In this document: positions 23,473 to 31,871 of the stretch, in pieces | How the letters are laid out: every line of letters starts with the position of its first letter | Position numbering within the stretch: the stretch's first letter is position 1 | Source of the DNA: Rothia sp. (in: high G+C Gram-positive bacteria) | Lineage (GTDB): Bacteria > Actinomycetota > Actinomycetes > Actinomycetales > Micrococcaceae | NCBI GenBank assembly: GCA_030530925.1 | Contig: JAUMUA010000001.1 | Location: 37,228 to 70,458 of the forward strand | Direction: 5' to 3' | DNA: 33,231 nt | Made by a program: the position numbers and the translations under genes | The notes under the pieces: model-generated | Databases searched by the model: none | What the model was told of the DNA's origin: nothing | The model's input: only the letters and a program-made list of their open reading frames with translations

Positions 23473-24503
23473 GCAATATCCCCCTGATAAGCCAACTCTT
23501 GCACCGCAGCTTCATACCCCAATTGCTTGTTAATAGCATTCATCTGAGTGTTCAACGAGGAATTACCGGTAATCAACACCTTGATATGCGGTGCGACCTT
23601 CGCAAGTTGACGATGATTCGCAAGCTTCATTGCCAACCCCAGCGCGTGGCCGCGGTGCCCGGGCATCACCAAAGTATTCTCTTGATATCCCATCGAAGTA
23701 CCGGGGGTTGTTTTAATCATGATCTCGCTCTGGCCGGCAATCTCACCTTCAGGCGAAAAAGCAACCGCAATAACATTTTGGCAACCCATTGCCTTCTGTT
23801 TCTCATAAATTTCTCGCACGCGATCGGCAGGATACTCCGGTGCTTCTAACTGGTGCTCACCTGTCGGCTCGTCCAAGTCCAGTTGGCGCATCAACAGGCC
23901 GTAATTTTCTAGCTGGTCTTCGGGTATGCCATCTGGCCAAAGCTCAATGCGGTAATCACCGATTTTTTCGGCAACTTTAGCATCGAGTTCTTGTAGCAAT
24001 TTGGGGTCAAGAGGTAGCTTAAGTGTCTTTTGGTGGGCGATGTTTTTCTTCTGCATTCCCATACGCACCGCAAGACGATTCCATGGTAGCGAGGGGTCAT
24101 TTGCATCGGCGTCCACGGTGGTACTACCCCAGCCGCTCAGGCGGGTGCGCTCGTTTTCTCGAGCCGCTTGCACTAGCTGATTAGCTAGAGCGGAACCAAT
24201 CCCGCACCCGCGATACTGTGGGTGAACCGCCAAACCCACGTAGGCGGTCTCTTTATTCTCATTCAGGGGCATTCCGCAGACACCAATACCCACAATGCGA
24301 ACACCTGAATCTTCTGCCACCTCAGCCACAAAATGCTGGCTCTTTTTATAGTTACTCGGGGCGAACATTGCGCGGCGCTCTTGCACAGTCATGGGCGAAA
24401 TCGCCCCGTACGCTTCTAAATCGCAGGCTTCATCTAGTTCATTGAGCATGCGCATATCATCATCGGAATCTACATTGATTTCACGAATTTTAAAGTCTGT
24501 CAT
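23469..24503 (-). CDS. Tandem-GNAT acetyltransferase (MshD-like layout)
   Basis: 344 residues from the ATG at 24503; the frame stays open upstream for 46 codons but they overlap the Hsp15-like gene's end and look non-coding. Two GNAT domains: the first (about 1-150) has VGLAVHPQYRGCGIGSALANQLVQAA with the Q/RxxGxG acetyl-CoA loop; the second (about 165-344) has the weaker PGHRGHALGLAMKLANHRQLAK. Tandem GNATs include mycothiol synthase MshD, but sequence blocks here look more like general actinobacterial GNATs, so the substrate stays open. No Shine-Dalgarno; TAAACT lies seven bases upstream. Confidence 0.82.
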   Translation of the reverse strand: MTDFKIREINVDSDDDMRMLNELDEACDLEAYGAISPMTVQERRAMFAPSNYKKSQHFVAEVAEDSGVRIVGIGVCGMPLNENKETAYVGLAVHPQYRGCGIGSALANQLVQAARENERTRLSGWGSTTVDADANDPSLPWNRLAVRMGMQKKNIAHQKTLKLPLDPKLLQELDAKVAEKIGDYRIELWPDGIPEDQLENYGLLMRQLDLDEPTGEHQLEAPEYPADRVREIYEKQKAMGCQNVIAVAFSPEGEIAGQSEIMIKTTPGTSMGYQENTLVMPGHRGHALGLAMKLANHRQLAKVAPHIKVLITGNSSLNTQMNAINKQLGYEAAVQELAYQGDIA

Positions 24504-24510
24504 ATGCGCA

Positions 24511-24516
24511 AGTTTA
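24511..24516 (-). promoter_or_regulatory. Candidate -10 (TAAACT) for leaderless GNAT mRNA
   Basis: TAAACT on the minus strand, seven bases, then ATG 24503; supports the short start over the upstream in-frame extension. Confidence 0.4.
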
Positions 24517-24546
24517 TAGTAATTCACCTCACACATAGCGCGGTAG

Positions 24547-24954
24547 CTAAGATAGTCCTCGCAGTTTATCGAGCTCCCGGCGTTCTTTCTTGGTTGGACG
24601 CCCGGCGCCACGATCGCGCCTAGCCACCGCACCCGCCGCAAGGTAGGCAGGTTTAGGTTCTGAGCGGTCGTCGTAGCACGTCACCGCAATGGGAGCGCCC
24701 ACGCGTTTTGCTAGCGTCTTTTTCACCGCAAAAACCCGCTCGTAACCGGGGTAGCGCACGCGAATAACATCCCCCGGGCGCACCTTAAACGAAGGCTTCA
24801 CGTGGGCATCGTTGACTCGAATGTGCCCCGCTTTGACTTCGTCATTCGCCAGCGAGCGCGTCTTAAAAATACGCACCGCCCACAACCACACGTCCACTCG
24901 AACAGGTAACTGTGGCTCTGGGGCTTGCTCAGATGAGGTGTTCGATTGGGTCAT
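24547..24954 (-). CDS. S4-domain RNA-binding protein, Hsp15/HslR-like
   Basis: 135 residues. After a ~17-residue polar leader comes an S4 domain: VRVDVWLWAVRIFKTRSLANDEVKAGHIRVNDAHVKPSFKVRPGDVIRV, the Hsp15 signature. The C-terminus is very basic (RRDRGAGRPTKKERRELDKLRGLS), as in HslR. Hsp15 binds free 50S subunits carrying nascent peptidyl-tRNA after heat stress and helps recycle them. A TAGGGT hexamer six bases before the ATG suggests leaderless translation, but its G-rich run could also be a weak ribosome site. It follows the MFS gene on the same strand after a 36-base gap. Confidence 0.92.
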   Translation of the reverse strand: MTQSNTSSEQAPEPQLPVRVDVWLWAVRIFKTRSLANDEVKAGHIRVNDAHVKPSFKVRPGDVIRVRYPGYERVFAVKKTLAKRVGAPIAVTCYDDRSEPKPAYLAAGAVARRDRGAGRPTKKERRELDKLRGLS

Positions 24955-24960
24955 AGAACC

Positions 24961-24966
24961 ACCCTA
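24961..24966 (-). promoter_or_regulatory. Possible -10 (TAGGGT) before the Hsp15-like gene
   Basis: TAGGGT, six bases (GGTTCT), ATG on the minus strand. Ambiguous, because GGGTGG could instead serve the ribosome. Confidence 0.3.
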
Positions 24967-24990
24967 TCTAAAAAGAAATTGCACCATTGG

Positions 24991-26535
24991 CTACTTTTTA
25001 GGTTGAGGCGCAGCGCTGGTTTTAGGCGCGGTGCTATTTTTAGGCGCCGCGCTAGTTTTGGGCACGGTAATAATGACCGACCCAAGTGCCAGCAAGAGCA
25101 ACGCCGCATTGACGGCGAAGGTGAGCATACCCGCCTCGCGCACCGCAATATTTGCCTGAGTGCCAGAGAAGTGGGAAATATCTGCAAGCCAGGGCGCACC
25201 CGACGCCGCCACGGCGGTAAACACCGTGAGAGAAACCGCAGTACCTACCGCAGCTCCTAGTGAAGACGCCATTTTATAAATGCCGGCACCTGCACCGGAC
25301 TGTTCCGGCGGCAGATTTGAAAGCGCGGCGTCGGTTGACGGCGTCGCGTAAAACGCCAGACCCACACCGAAGAGGCAGTACGCCACAATGGCAAGCGCAC
25401 GATACGCACCCGAGAGCAGGTAGGTCTGCATAAACAGAAGCGATACCACCAGCACAATCAGGATGCCCCACATCATGGGTTTGCGAGGCCCGAATCGCTG
25501 CAAAAGTTTCTCGCCCACGCGAATAAACGCAATAATGCACACCGCGTACCCGATAGTGAGAAGGCTGGCTTCAAACGCCGTGTACTTAGAACCGTCACTT
25601 TTTAGCATGCCTAATTGCAACAATTGCTGCGACACAATGAGCGTGCCGATTGAGCAGTTCAGCAAGAAATTTGAGAGCGTGGCGCCCGAAAACGTTTTGT
25701 TCTTGAACAGCGCGAAATCGATAAAGGGGTACGCATGACGGCGTTCAAAAAGTACAAACAGAATCCAGAAAATTGCTGAAATTGCCACTAAGACGATCAC
25801 GCTTGCGCTCGTCGACCCCAGCTTGCTACCAAAGAGCACCACGATCATGAGCGTTAAGGTAGCCACAATAAACAGCGCCAGTCCCACAAAATCAAAACGA
25901 TGCCGCGCCGTCGGTTCCGCCTTAGTTTCGGGGGTGGGGCGAATCAGCAAGAAAGCAGCGATGCACAGCAGAATATGGGCAATAAAGAGCCCTTTCCAGC
26001 CGATAAATTGCACCACCGAACCGCCAAAAATCGCGGCAAGACCAGAGCCACCCCAGGTGCCAATAGACCACATAGATACTGCGCGCTGACGTGCGGCGCC
26101 GTCCCAATATGCCTTAACTATCGCCAGGGTGGAGGGCATGATGCACGCCGCAGAGAACCCTTGAATTGCGCGCCCAATGACCAAAAAGGGTAGCGCCAAG
26201 GGTCCTGCAGCGAACAGCAAAAAGAGCGAGCCCACAATACCGGTGAGGGTTCCAATGAGCGCGATTTTTACGCGCCCCACGCGGTCGGCAAGACCACCCA
26301 TCAGCACAATCAACAAACCAGAAATTAGCGACGTAATAGAAACTGCCAAGTTCATTCCGGCAGGGCTAATAAACGTGCCGTTTTTATTGATGTCTGCCAA
26401 AATGCTCGGGGCAACCGTGCCCATCGAGGCGGCAAACAACCAAAACGTGAGAAGTGCTAAAACCAGGCCCAGCAACAACTTATCGTTGCCCTGAAACCTC
26501 TGTGCCGAAGGTGCCCGCACCGCTGAGGAGCTCAT
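24991..26535 (-). CDS. MFS drug/metabolite exporter (DHA2-like)
   Basis: 514 residues with about 14 hydrophobic segments, the size and layout of the EmrB/QacA (DHA2) group. Motif A is visible as GGLADRVGRVKIALIG (about 80-95), and RAIQGFSAACIMPSTLAIV is the antiporter-type helix-5 motif. It probably exports drugs or metabolites using the proton gradient. The last ~24 residues are a repeated hydrophilic tail, PKTSAA-PKNSTA-PKTSAA-PQPKK, encoded by tandem 18-base repeats. The start lies three bases past the M20 amidohydrolase stop, so the two form an operon; the pump may handle a product or substrate of that enzyme (inference). Confidence 0.88.
   Translation of the reverse strand: MSSSAVRAPSAQRFQGNDKLLLGLVLALLTFWLFAASMGTVAPSILADINKNGTFISPAGMNLAVSITSLISGLLIVLMGGLADRVGRVKIALIGTLTGIVGSLFLLFAAGPLALPFLVIGRAIQGFSAACIMPSTLAIVKAYWDGAARQRAVSMWSIGTWGGSGLAAIFGGSVVQFIGWKGLFIAHILLCIAAFLLIRPTPETKAEPTARHRFDFVGLALFIVATLTLMIVVLFGSKLGSTSASVIVLVAISAIFWILFVLFERRHAYPFIDFALFKNKTFSGATLSNFLLNCSIGTLIVSQQLLQLGMLKSDGSKYTAFEASLLTIGYAVCIIAFIRVGEKLLQRFGPRKPMMWGILIVLVVSLLFMQTYLLSGAYRALAIVAYCLFGVGLAFYATPSTDAALSNLPPEQSGAGAGIYKMASSLGAAVGTAVSLTVFTAVAASGAPWLADISHFSGTQANIAVREAGMLTFAVNAALLLLALGSVIITVPKTSAAPKNSTAPKTSAAPQPKK
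25007..25060 (-). repeat. Three tandem 18-base repeats in the MFS gene's 3' end
   Basis: Units at 25007-25024, 25025-25042 and 25043-25060 each begin GGC on the plus strand and differ at a few positions. They encode PKTSAA, PKNSTA and PKTSAA on the minus strand, so copy-number change would alter only the cytoplasmic tail without shifting the frame. Confidence 0.75.
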
Positions 26536-26538
26536 GAT

Positions 26539-27768
26539 TTATCCCTGCTTTCCTAAGTACGAAAGAGCTGCAACCACCTGCGCACCGGTTGCTCGTTCGA
26601 GAGTTGGCTGAAGTACCGGGGCAAAACCGGGGTTGTGATTAGTGGGAATATCTTGTGAAACTGTGCCGCTCTCCACTGCCTTTTCCCACACCTTGGGGTC
26701 CGTGCATCCTACAAACCAGTACGCATACGGTGTGCCAAAAGCGTCGGGAACTTTACTGAAATCTTCTGAAGCAGAAGCCGGTTCACCACTTTGAACGTCC
26801 TCGCCAAAGGCTTCTTTGAACGCCTTGGTGACGTGCTCGTTCACGTCTTCGCTGTTATCGGTGAGCGGGAACTGATCGTAATACTCAAATTCGGGCGCCT
26901 TGGGCGATTGCGCGGCGTCGCACTCCGCTTTCACAATGCGCTCAAGGGCGTTGATAATGTGCTCGCGCACCTGGTTATCGTAGGTGCGAATGTTCACCAG
27001 AAGCTCTGCTGAATCAGGAATAATGTTCGATTTACTACCGGCATTAATGGCACCAACAGTCACCACAGCAAACACGCCGGGCTGAACTTCACGCGCAACA
27101 ATAGACTGCAAACGCACCACAATCGACGACGCCAAAACCACCGCATCCACCGAATTTTGCGGCATAGAACCGTGGGCGCCGCGGCCGTGAACCGTAATTT
27201 TTATCGAGTCAGCGGCAGACATAATCGGACCACTCTTAGTAGCAACAGCACCGGCAGGACCCACCATGAGGTGCTGCGAAAACGCGATCTCTGGTTTGGG
27301 CAGTTTCTCAACCAAGCCGTCGTCCACCATCTTTTGCGCACCGGCAGCGAGCTCTTCGGCTGGCTGAAAGAGAGCAAGGTAAGTGCCGCTCCACTGGTCT
27401 TTGTTCTCAACCAACAGACGCACGGCGCCCATCAGCGCAGAAATATGGCCGTCATGCCCGCACGCGTGCATCACACCGGAGTTCTCCGATGCGTAATCCA
27501 GCCCGGTGTTTTCAGTGACGGGAAGCGCATCAATATCTGCGCGGGCAAGAACGGTTTTACCTTCACCGTTTTCAATCACGGCAACCACGCCGGTTTCGCC
27601 AATGCGCTGAGGTTCTAACCCTAAGTTTTTCAGTTCATCTTCAATGCGCTCAGCGGTATTAAATTCTTTGAGCGAAAGCTCAGGGTTGCGGTGAAAATGC
27701 TTGTAGAGCTCTTCTTGCCATGACGAAATCTGTGAGTACTGTTCAAGAATTTTCTGCGCATTTGCCAT
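26539..27768 (-). CDS. M20-family metallo-amidohydrolase (hippurate hydrolase/AmhX/IAA-amino-acid hydrolase type)
   Basis: 409 residues, with AGGAG upstream of the ATG. Metal ligands and catalytic residues are in place: MHACGHDGH (H101, C103, H105), the catalytic/metal pair in FQPAEE (E138, E139), H166 in SQHLM, and a C-terminal ligand His in PTNHNPGF. VLARADIDALPVTENTGL carries the usual DxDALP. The family removes acyl groups from N-acyl amino acids or cleaves small amide conjugates; the Cys in HxCGH is typical of the amidohydrolase branch. First gene of an operon with an MFS exporter three bases downstream. Confidence 0.92.
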   Translation of the reverse strand: MANAQKILEQYSQISSWQEELYKHFHRNPELSLKEFNTAERIEDELKNLGLEPQRIGETGVVAVIENGEGKTVLARADIDALPVTENTGLDYASENSGVMHACGHDGHISALMGAVRLLVENKDQWSGTYLALFQPAEELAAGAQKMVDDGLVEKLPKPEIAFSQHLMVGPAGAVATKSGPIMSAADSIKITVHGRGAHGSMPQNSVDAVVLASSIVVRLQSIVAREVQPGVFAVVTVGAINAGSKSNIIPDSAELLVNIRTYDNQVREHIINALERIVKAECDAAQSPKAPEFEYYDQFPLTDNSEDVNEHVTKAFKEAFGEDVQSGEPASASEDFSKVPDAFGTPYAYWFVGCTDPKVWEKAVESGTVSQDIPTNHNPGFAPVLQPTLERATGAQVVAALSYLGKQG

Positions 27769-27817
27769 AGTGCGAGCTCCTTTGTGTATAAATTTCTCTT
27801 ACATCTGGGCATCAAGT

Positions 27818-27837
27818 AGCGGGCGTATGAGCCCGCT
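27818..27837. promoter_or_regulatory. GC-rich hairpin between the M20 and Suc_Fer-like genes
   Basis: AGCGGGC (27818-27824) and GCCCGCT (27831-27837) flank a GTATGA loop, in the divergent promoter region of the M20 operon and the Suc_Fer-like gene. No T-run follows. Operator or structural role is undecided. Confidence 0.35.
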
Positions 27838-27904
27838 CACCTTGCCTATTTTCAACGATACGCTTTGCGCCAAAGAATGCCAGTGCTCGCCCATTTTCGC
27901 CACT

Positions 27905-27910
27905 TACACT
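27905..27910 (+). promoter_or_regulatory. Candidate -10 (TACACT) for leaderless Suc_Fer-like mRNA
   Basis: TACACT, six bases (TGAAGA), ATG 27917. TGAAGA is too close to the ATG to act as a normal ribosome site. Confidence 0.5.
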
Positions 27911-27916
27911 TGAAGA

Positions 27917-28921
27917 ATGAGCGCTCATTCCCGTGACAACACTTTTCAACTCAACGCCCACGCCCAGCGCGTGCTGAGCAGCATTCGCTTTCCCGAAGTA
28001 CCAACAGGTTCCTGCTCTCTCAATCAAGAAGGCAATCTGGCAGGTACCGCGTCGCACGAACCAGGCTGGATTGCCCTGGAACAACCCGGCAGTTGGGGCC
28101 GCGACGTCCTTGACGGTACCGCGTTTGATATTGAGATTGCCAGTGCGCTCAAAACTAAAATCGCCGCCAGCGGCGGGTATCGTTTGGTGCTGATTCGTAA
28201 GCCCGGCAGGTTGGGTCAGTTGGTTCAGGACGGCGTCCGGCGCGTTTTTCTGGCAACAACCGAAGGCGCACAGCAGGTTCTTTATACTTTCTGCGTTAAA
28301 GGCCCCGCTGATTTGCTGGATCTACCCCTCGATAATCCGGCAAAAATCCCCTTTGCGGAACGGTTAGATTCGCAGGTTATTACTCTGTTGTGTGCGCACT
28401 CAAAACGCGACCAGTGCTGTGCGTTGCGAGGGCGTCCAATTGCTCGTTTCCTGGCAGAAGTTCGCCCCGACAACACTGCATGGGAGTGCTCTCACCTAAG
28501 CGGACACAGATATGCCCCCACAGGAATACTCTTGCCCTCAGGGTACACTTACGGGCGCTGGAATGCTCATTCTGCCCTTGCCGCTACCATCTGTCTTGAA
28601 GAAACCGGCGTACCTTATATTGCCAATCTACGCGGACGTTCCACGCTGACCCCCATCCAACAAGCGGCAGAAGTTGCGGTGCGCGAACTCTTACTAGAAT
28701 GCGGCGAAGAACCCTTGGCACAAGAACTTACTTTCGCGCCAGTCCCTGCCGGTGACACTAATCAGCACCCCCGCCAAGAGCGCACGCTCGTAGGGCACCG
28801 CGACGGGCGCTCCTGGGTGGTGACCTGTGAAACCCGCGCAACGTCGCCCGTCAAAGCATCCTGCGGCAAACCCGAAAAACCAGCCAAATCGGTAGAAGTT
28901 CTAGCAGTCGAAGAAGTCTAA
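27917..28921 (+). CDS. Sucrase/ferredoxin-like (Suc_Fer-like) protein
   Basis: 334 residues. The family is a thioredoxin-fold [2Fe-2S]-type protein group common in Actinobacteria, of unknown physiological role. Diagnostic blocks are TLLCAHSKRDQCCALRGRPIARFL (C159, C167, C168) and WECSHLSGHRYAPTGILLPSGYTYGR (C191, H193, H197), the HxxxHR-type motif. GSCSLNQ near the N-terminus is also conserved in the family. These Cys/His residues probably bind an iron-sulfur cluster. The C-terminal ~60 residues (after about 270) are less conserved. The gene is divergent from the M20-MFS operon and probably has a leaderless mRNA. Confidence 0.88.
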   Translation: MSAHSRDNTFQLNAHAQRVLSSIRFPEVPTGSCSLNQEGNLAGTASHEPGWIALEQPGSWGRDVLDGTAFDIEIASALKTKIAASGGYRLVLIRKPGRLGQLVQDGVRRVFLATTEGAQQVLYTFCVKGPADLLDLPLDNPAKIPFAERLDSQVITLLCAHSKRDQCCALRGRPIARFLAEVRPDNTAWECSHLSGHRYAPTGILLPSGYTYGRWNAHSALAATICLEETGVPYIANLRGRSTLTPIQQAAEVAVRELLLECGEEPLAQELTFAPVPAGDTNQHPRQERTLVGHRDGRSWVVTCETRATSPVKASCGKPEKPAKSVEVLAVEEV

Positions 28922-29017
28922 GCATCACCTAGAGTTTCATTTTCTTTCACCTGCGAACGCGCGCAACATTGCATCATATTTCGATGGCATTTATAAGATG
29001 AGGGTTATTACACACAT

Positions 29018-29063
29018 CACTCGCGCCGTCAACGAAAGGAAATTTCGATGCGACGCATCTTCG
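29018..29063 (+). repeat. Leader/signal-peptide segment duplicated at 31459-31506 (copy 1)
   Basis: CACTCGCGCCG, then ACGAAAGGAA and TTTCGATGCG, lie immediately before and across the CpdB-like start codon. The same blocks in the same order precede the small protein at 31489, with a few substitutions. GAAAGGAA serves as ribosome site in both. Confidence 0.6.
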
Positions 29064-31219
29064 CTTCTCTCATCACCGTAGCTCTCAGTTGCGGCACAGT
29101 CCTGGTTCTCTCCCCCGCCCAGGCAGCTGAAACCGATCTTGGTGACCTCACCGTTTTGGCAACCACCGATATTCACGCCCACGCCGCTGACTACGATTAC
29201 TTCACCGGGCAAACCTACGGCGCTAAAGATCCCAGCAAAGCTTTGGGTATGGATCACCTAGCCACCGCCATTAAGGCAGAGCAAGCCGCCAAGGGCGACT
29301 CCTTGCTCACCGTGGATAATGGCGACGCCAACCAGGGTTCATCCCTAGCTTCGTACTACCAACTGCACCGCGGCGCAGGAACCGTTGACCCCATGGCAAA
29401 CGTGTTCAACATGCTAGGTTACGAGGCTGGCGTGGTGGGTAACCACGAATTTAACTACGGCCTCGATGCGCTGAACCAGTACAAGACCAACCTGAACATG
29501 CCGCTGTTGGGTGCGAACGTCATTGACGACGCCACCGGCAAACCCGCGCTGGAACCCTACAAAATCATTGAGAAAACCGTAGGCGGCAAAACGGTGAAGG
29601 TGGGCGTGGTAGGCGTGGTCACCCCTGGTATTGCTACCTGGGATAAAGCCAACGTTGAAGGCAAGCTCCACTTTGAGGACGCCGCCGCAGCGGCGTCACG
29701 CTACGCCACCCAGGTTAAAGCTGAGGGCGCCGACGTCGTGGTGGTTCTTGCCCACACCGGTCTAGATGCCGACGGCGCAACTTACGATGCGAACGCCAAA
29801 GCCGAGAACGTAGCGCGTTCGGTGGCGGAGCAGTCCACCGATGTTGATGTGGTGATTGGCGGGCACTCGCATGTGACCGATAAGGTGCAGGAATACTTCA
29901 CCAACAAGAACGGGCAGAAAGTACTGTTCAGCCAGCCCGGTTACTGGGCGCGTTTTGCGTCTGAGGTAAATATTCCGCTCACCATTGATGACGCCACCGG
30001 CAAGATTGATGTGGAGTGGTCAGGCGAGGAGCAACCCACCGCTAAGGCTCTGAATGCCTCTGACTACGCCGCTGACCCTGCAATTTTGCAGGCGATTCAG
30101 CCGTATCACGACGAGACCCAGAAGTGGGTTAAAACGGTAGTTGCCCAGGCAACCGAACCAATGTCTGCCGCCACCTCAGCGTGGGAAGATACCCCGATTC
30201 TCGACTTCATCAACCGCGTGCAGACCGATGAGCTCAAGCGCGCGGTTGCTGGTACCGAAAACGAAAACCTCCCTATTTTGGCTGAGGCTTCGCCGTTCTC
30301 ACGCACCGCCGTCTTTCAAAAGGGCGATGTAACGATTGCCGACATGGCTGGGCTGTACACCTACGACAACACTCTTTACGGCGTGAAGCTTACCGGCGCG
30401 CAGGTGCGTGACTACCTCGAGTGGTCCGCCCGCTACTACAAGCAGCAAGAACCCGGCGCGCAGATTAGCGATTGGGCAACCGTAACGAACGAGCAGTACC
30501 CCGGCGATACTCGCGGGATTCCCGACTACTCTTACGATGTGCTGTCGGGCGTGAAGTATCACGTGAATATTTCTCAGCCCGTGGGCCAGCGCATTGGAAA
30601 CCTCACCCTTGCCGATGGCACGCCTCTTGCCGACGACGCACAGGTGATCTTGGCGCTCAATAACTACCGCTGGTCTGGCGGTTCGGGTTACCCCCATGTA
30701 ACCGGTGCCCCCATTGTGTACAACGAGCAGAAAACTGTTCGTGACCTCATGATTAACTGGGCGATTGACCACAAGAGCATTGACCCCACTGAGTTCTTTG
30801 AGAAGAACTGGGACGTTTCAACCAGCGCCGCCGCGGCTTTGCCCGCACCCACGGCGTCGGCATCTGCAGAACCTACGGCGAGCGCCGCGCCCACCGACTC
30901 GGTGAGCCCCAGCGCGGCACCTTCAGCCAGCGCAAGTGCTGAGCCCAGCAACGCGCCAAACGCTAGCGAAACGGGTTCTACGACGTCGTCCGCCCCGGTT
31001 GCGCCGTCAGATTCAGCGCCGTCAGATCCAGGATCATCCCGCGATGCTGTGGTGGCAGGGTCCAACGATTCAGAGAATAACCCCGGCGCCCCCATGGTGA
31101 GCGACGGCGGTCTATTGGCGCATACGGGCACCAACGTTGTTGCGATCGTTGGCGTGGCGCTGGTGCTACTCGTAGCTGGTTTCAGTATTCGTAAAGCTGC
31201 TCGACGCGCGCAAGACTAG
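29048..31219 (+). CDS. Secreted, LAHTG-anchored CpdB/UshA-family nucleotidase/phosphodiesterase
   Basis: 723 residues with GAAAGGAA upstream of the ATG. Signal peptide (1-27, cut after AQA). The metallophosphoesterase domain shows D41/H43 (TTDIHAHAADYDYF, closest to CpdB), D90 and D93 (DNGDANQG), GNHE (131-134), H236 (AHTG) and GGHSH (271-275); a 5'-nucleotidase C-terminal domain follows (about 370-590). A ~90-residue A/S/P/T-rich stalk leads to LAHTG (690-694), a hydrophobic helix and RKAARR. LAxTG fits class E-type sortase substrates of high-GC Gram-positives. It likely releases phosphate and nucleosides from 2',3'-cyclic or 5'-nucleotides at the cell wall. No sortase gene is in view. A hairpin terminator follows. 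Confidence 0.93.
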   Translation: MRRIFASLITVALSCGTVLVLSPAQAAETDLGDLTVLATTDIHAHAADYDYFTGQTYGAKDPSKALGMDHLATAIKAEQAAKGDSLLTVDNGDANQGSSLASYYQLHRGAGTVDPMANVFNMLGYEAGVVGNHEFNYGLDALNQYKTNLNMPLLGANVIDDATGKPALEPYKIIEKTVGGKTVKVGVVGVVTPGIATWDKANVEGKLHFEDAAAAASRYATQVKAEGADVVVVLAHTGLDADGATYDANAKAENVARSVAEQSTDVDVVIGGHSHVTDKVQEYFTNKNGQKVLFSQPGYWARFASEVNIPLTIDDATGKIDVEWSGEEQPTAKALNASDYAADPAILQAIQPYHDETQKWVKTVVAQATEPMSAATSAWEDTPILDFINRVQTDELKRAVAGTENENLPILAEASPFSRTAVFQKGDVTIADMAGLYTYDNTLYGVKLTGAQVRDYLEWSARYYKQQEPGAQISDWATVTNEQYPGDTRGIPDYSYDVLSGVKYHVNISQPVGQRIGNLTLADGTPLADDAQVILALNNYRWSGGSGYPHVTGAPIVYNEQKTVRDLMINWAIDHKSIDPTEFFEKNWDVSTSAAAALPAPTASASAEPTASAAPTDSVSPSAAPSASASAEPSNAPNASETGSTTSSAPVAPSDSAPSDPGSSRDAVVAGSNDSENNPGAPMVSDGGLLAHTGTNVVAIVGVALVLLVAGFSIRKAARRAQD

Positions 31220-31251
31220 CCGAATCTAGCGACTTATGTTGCGATCAAGTG

Positions 31252-31283
31252 AAGGGGTGTTTTGCCTGCGTAAAACACCCCTT
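31252..31283 (+). terminator. Terminator hairpin after the CpdB-like gene
   Basis: AAGGGGTGTTTT (31252-31263) and AAAACACCCCTT (31272-31283) are perfect 12-base complements around an eight-base loop, 32 bases past the stop. Only a short T-run follows, but the stem ends in A-T pairs on both sides. Confidence 0.75.
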
Positions 31284-31458
31284 TGCGCTAGTCAAGCTGT
31301 ATTTTGTGTAAACAATCTCTAAACTCCCTACAAATGAGAATAAAAGAGGTCATAAAATATTCTGTTTTTCCCGCTTTCGTTTTCTTTATGTGCAGATCCT
31401 GCCCGTAGAATAAAACACGTGATAGGAGCAACACCACCAGGTGTGCCTGAACCACAAA

Positions 31459-31506
31459 CACTCGCGCCGCTTACGAAAGGAATTTTCGATGCGTCGCTTC
31501 ATCGCA
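31459..31506 (+). repeat. Leader/signal-peptide segment (copy 2 of 29018-29063)
   Basis: CACTCGCGCCG, ACGAAAGGAA, TTTTCGATGCG and the codons for MRRF parallel copy 1 and its MRRI start. The pair suggests a duplication whose downstream parts diverged or were lost. Confidence 0.6.
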
Positions 31507-31836
31507 ACCATGGCCGGCATTGCTCTTGCAGCTGGCATGTCAGTAGCTCCCGCACAGGCAGCTGAACTGACGCCCACAATTTCATACTCCATCAGTGCAA
31601 AGACCCCCACCCAATCTGCCGCTGATACTAATGAGAACAAGCCGCAGGTTGTTCAGCACGCAGTACTCAACGCCGAGGACTCCGCAAAAGCTACCCAGCC
31701 CAAATCTTTGTTTGCTGATTTCACCACCATGCCATCATTGATAATGCTCGCAGCCGGAGTTATCATCGTTGGATTTGTGGGAACTCTTAGTGTTCGAGCA
31801 GCAGCTCGTGCGGCTAAAGAGGACTACAGCCTATAA
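31489..31836 (+). CDS. Small exported protein with C-terminal membrane helix (unknown)
   Basis: 115 residues from the ATG at 31489, chosen for GAAAGGAA upstream and because the signal peptide (RRFIATMAGIALAAGMSVAPAQA) starts there; the open frame to 31441 is leader. After cleavage at AQA come ~55 polar residues rich in T, S, N and Q, then one hydrophobic helix (MLAAGVIIVGFVGTLSV) and a basic tail (RAAARAAK). Signal peptide, helix and tail resemble the ends of the CpdB-like protein upstream, but no LPxTG/LAxTG motif is present, so it should stay membrane-bound rather than wall-linked. Function unknown; possibly a relic or a spin-off of a duplicated surface-protein gene. Confidence 0.7.
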   Translation: MRRFIATMAGIALAAGMSVAPAQAAELTPTISYSISAKTPTQSAADTNENKPQVVQHAVLNAEDSAKATQPKSLFADFTTMPSLIMLAAGVIIVGFVGTLSVRAAARAAKEDYSL

Positions 31837-31871
31837 GTTCATCAAAGCACTCAATATATTCCACATAAAAT

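Noticed and set aside
24504..24641. 46-residue extension of the tandem-GNAT protein
   Set aside because: It runs into the end of the Hsp15-like gene, has no family similarity, and the ATG at 24503 has a well-placed -10.
30299..30772. 157-codon minus-strand frame inside the CpdB-like gene
   Set aside because: Antisense shadow of a strongly supported coding region with biased codons.
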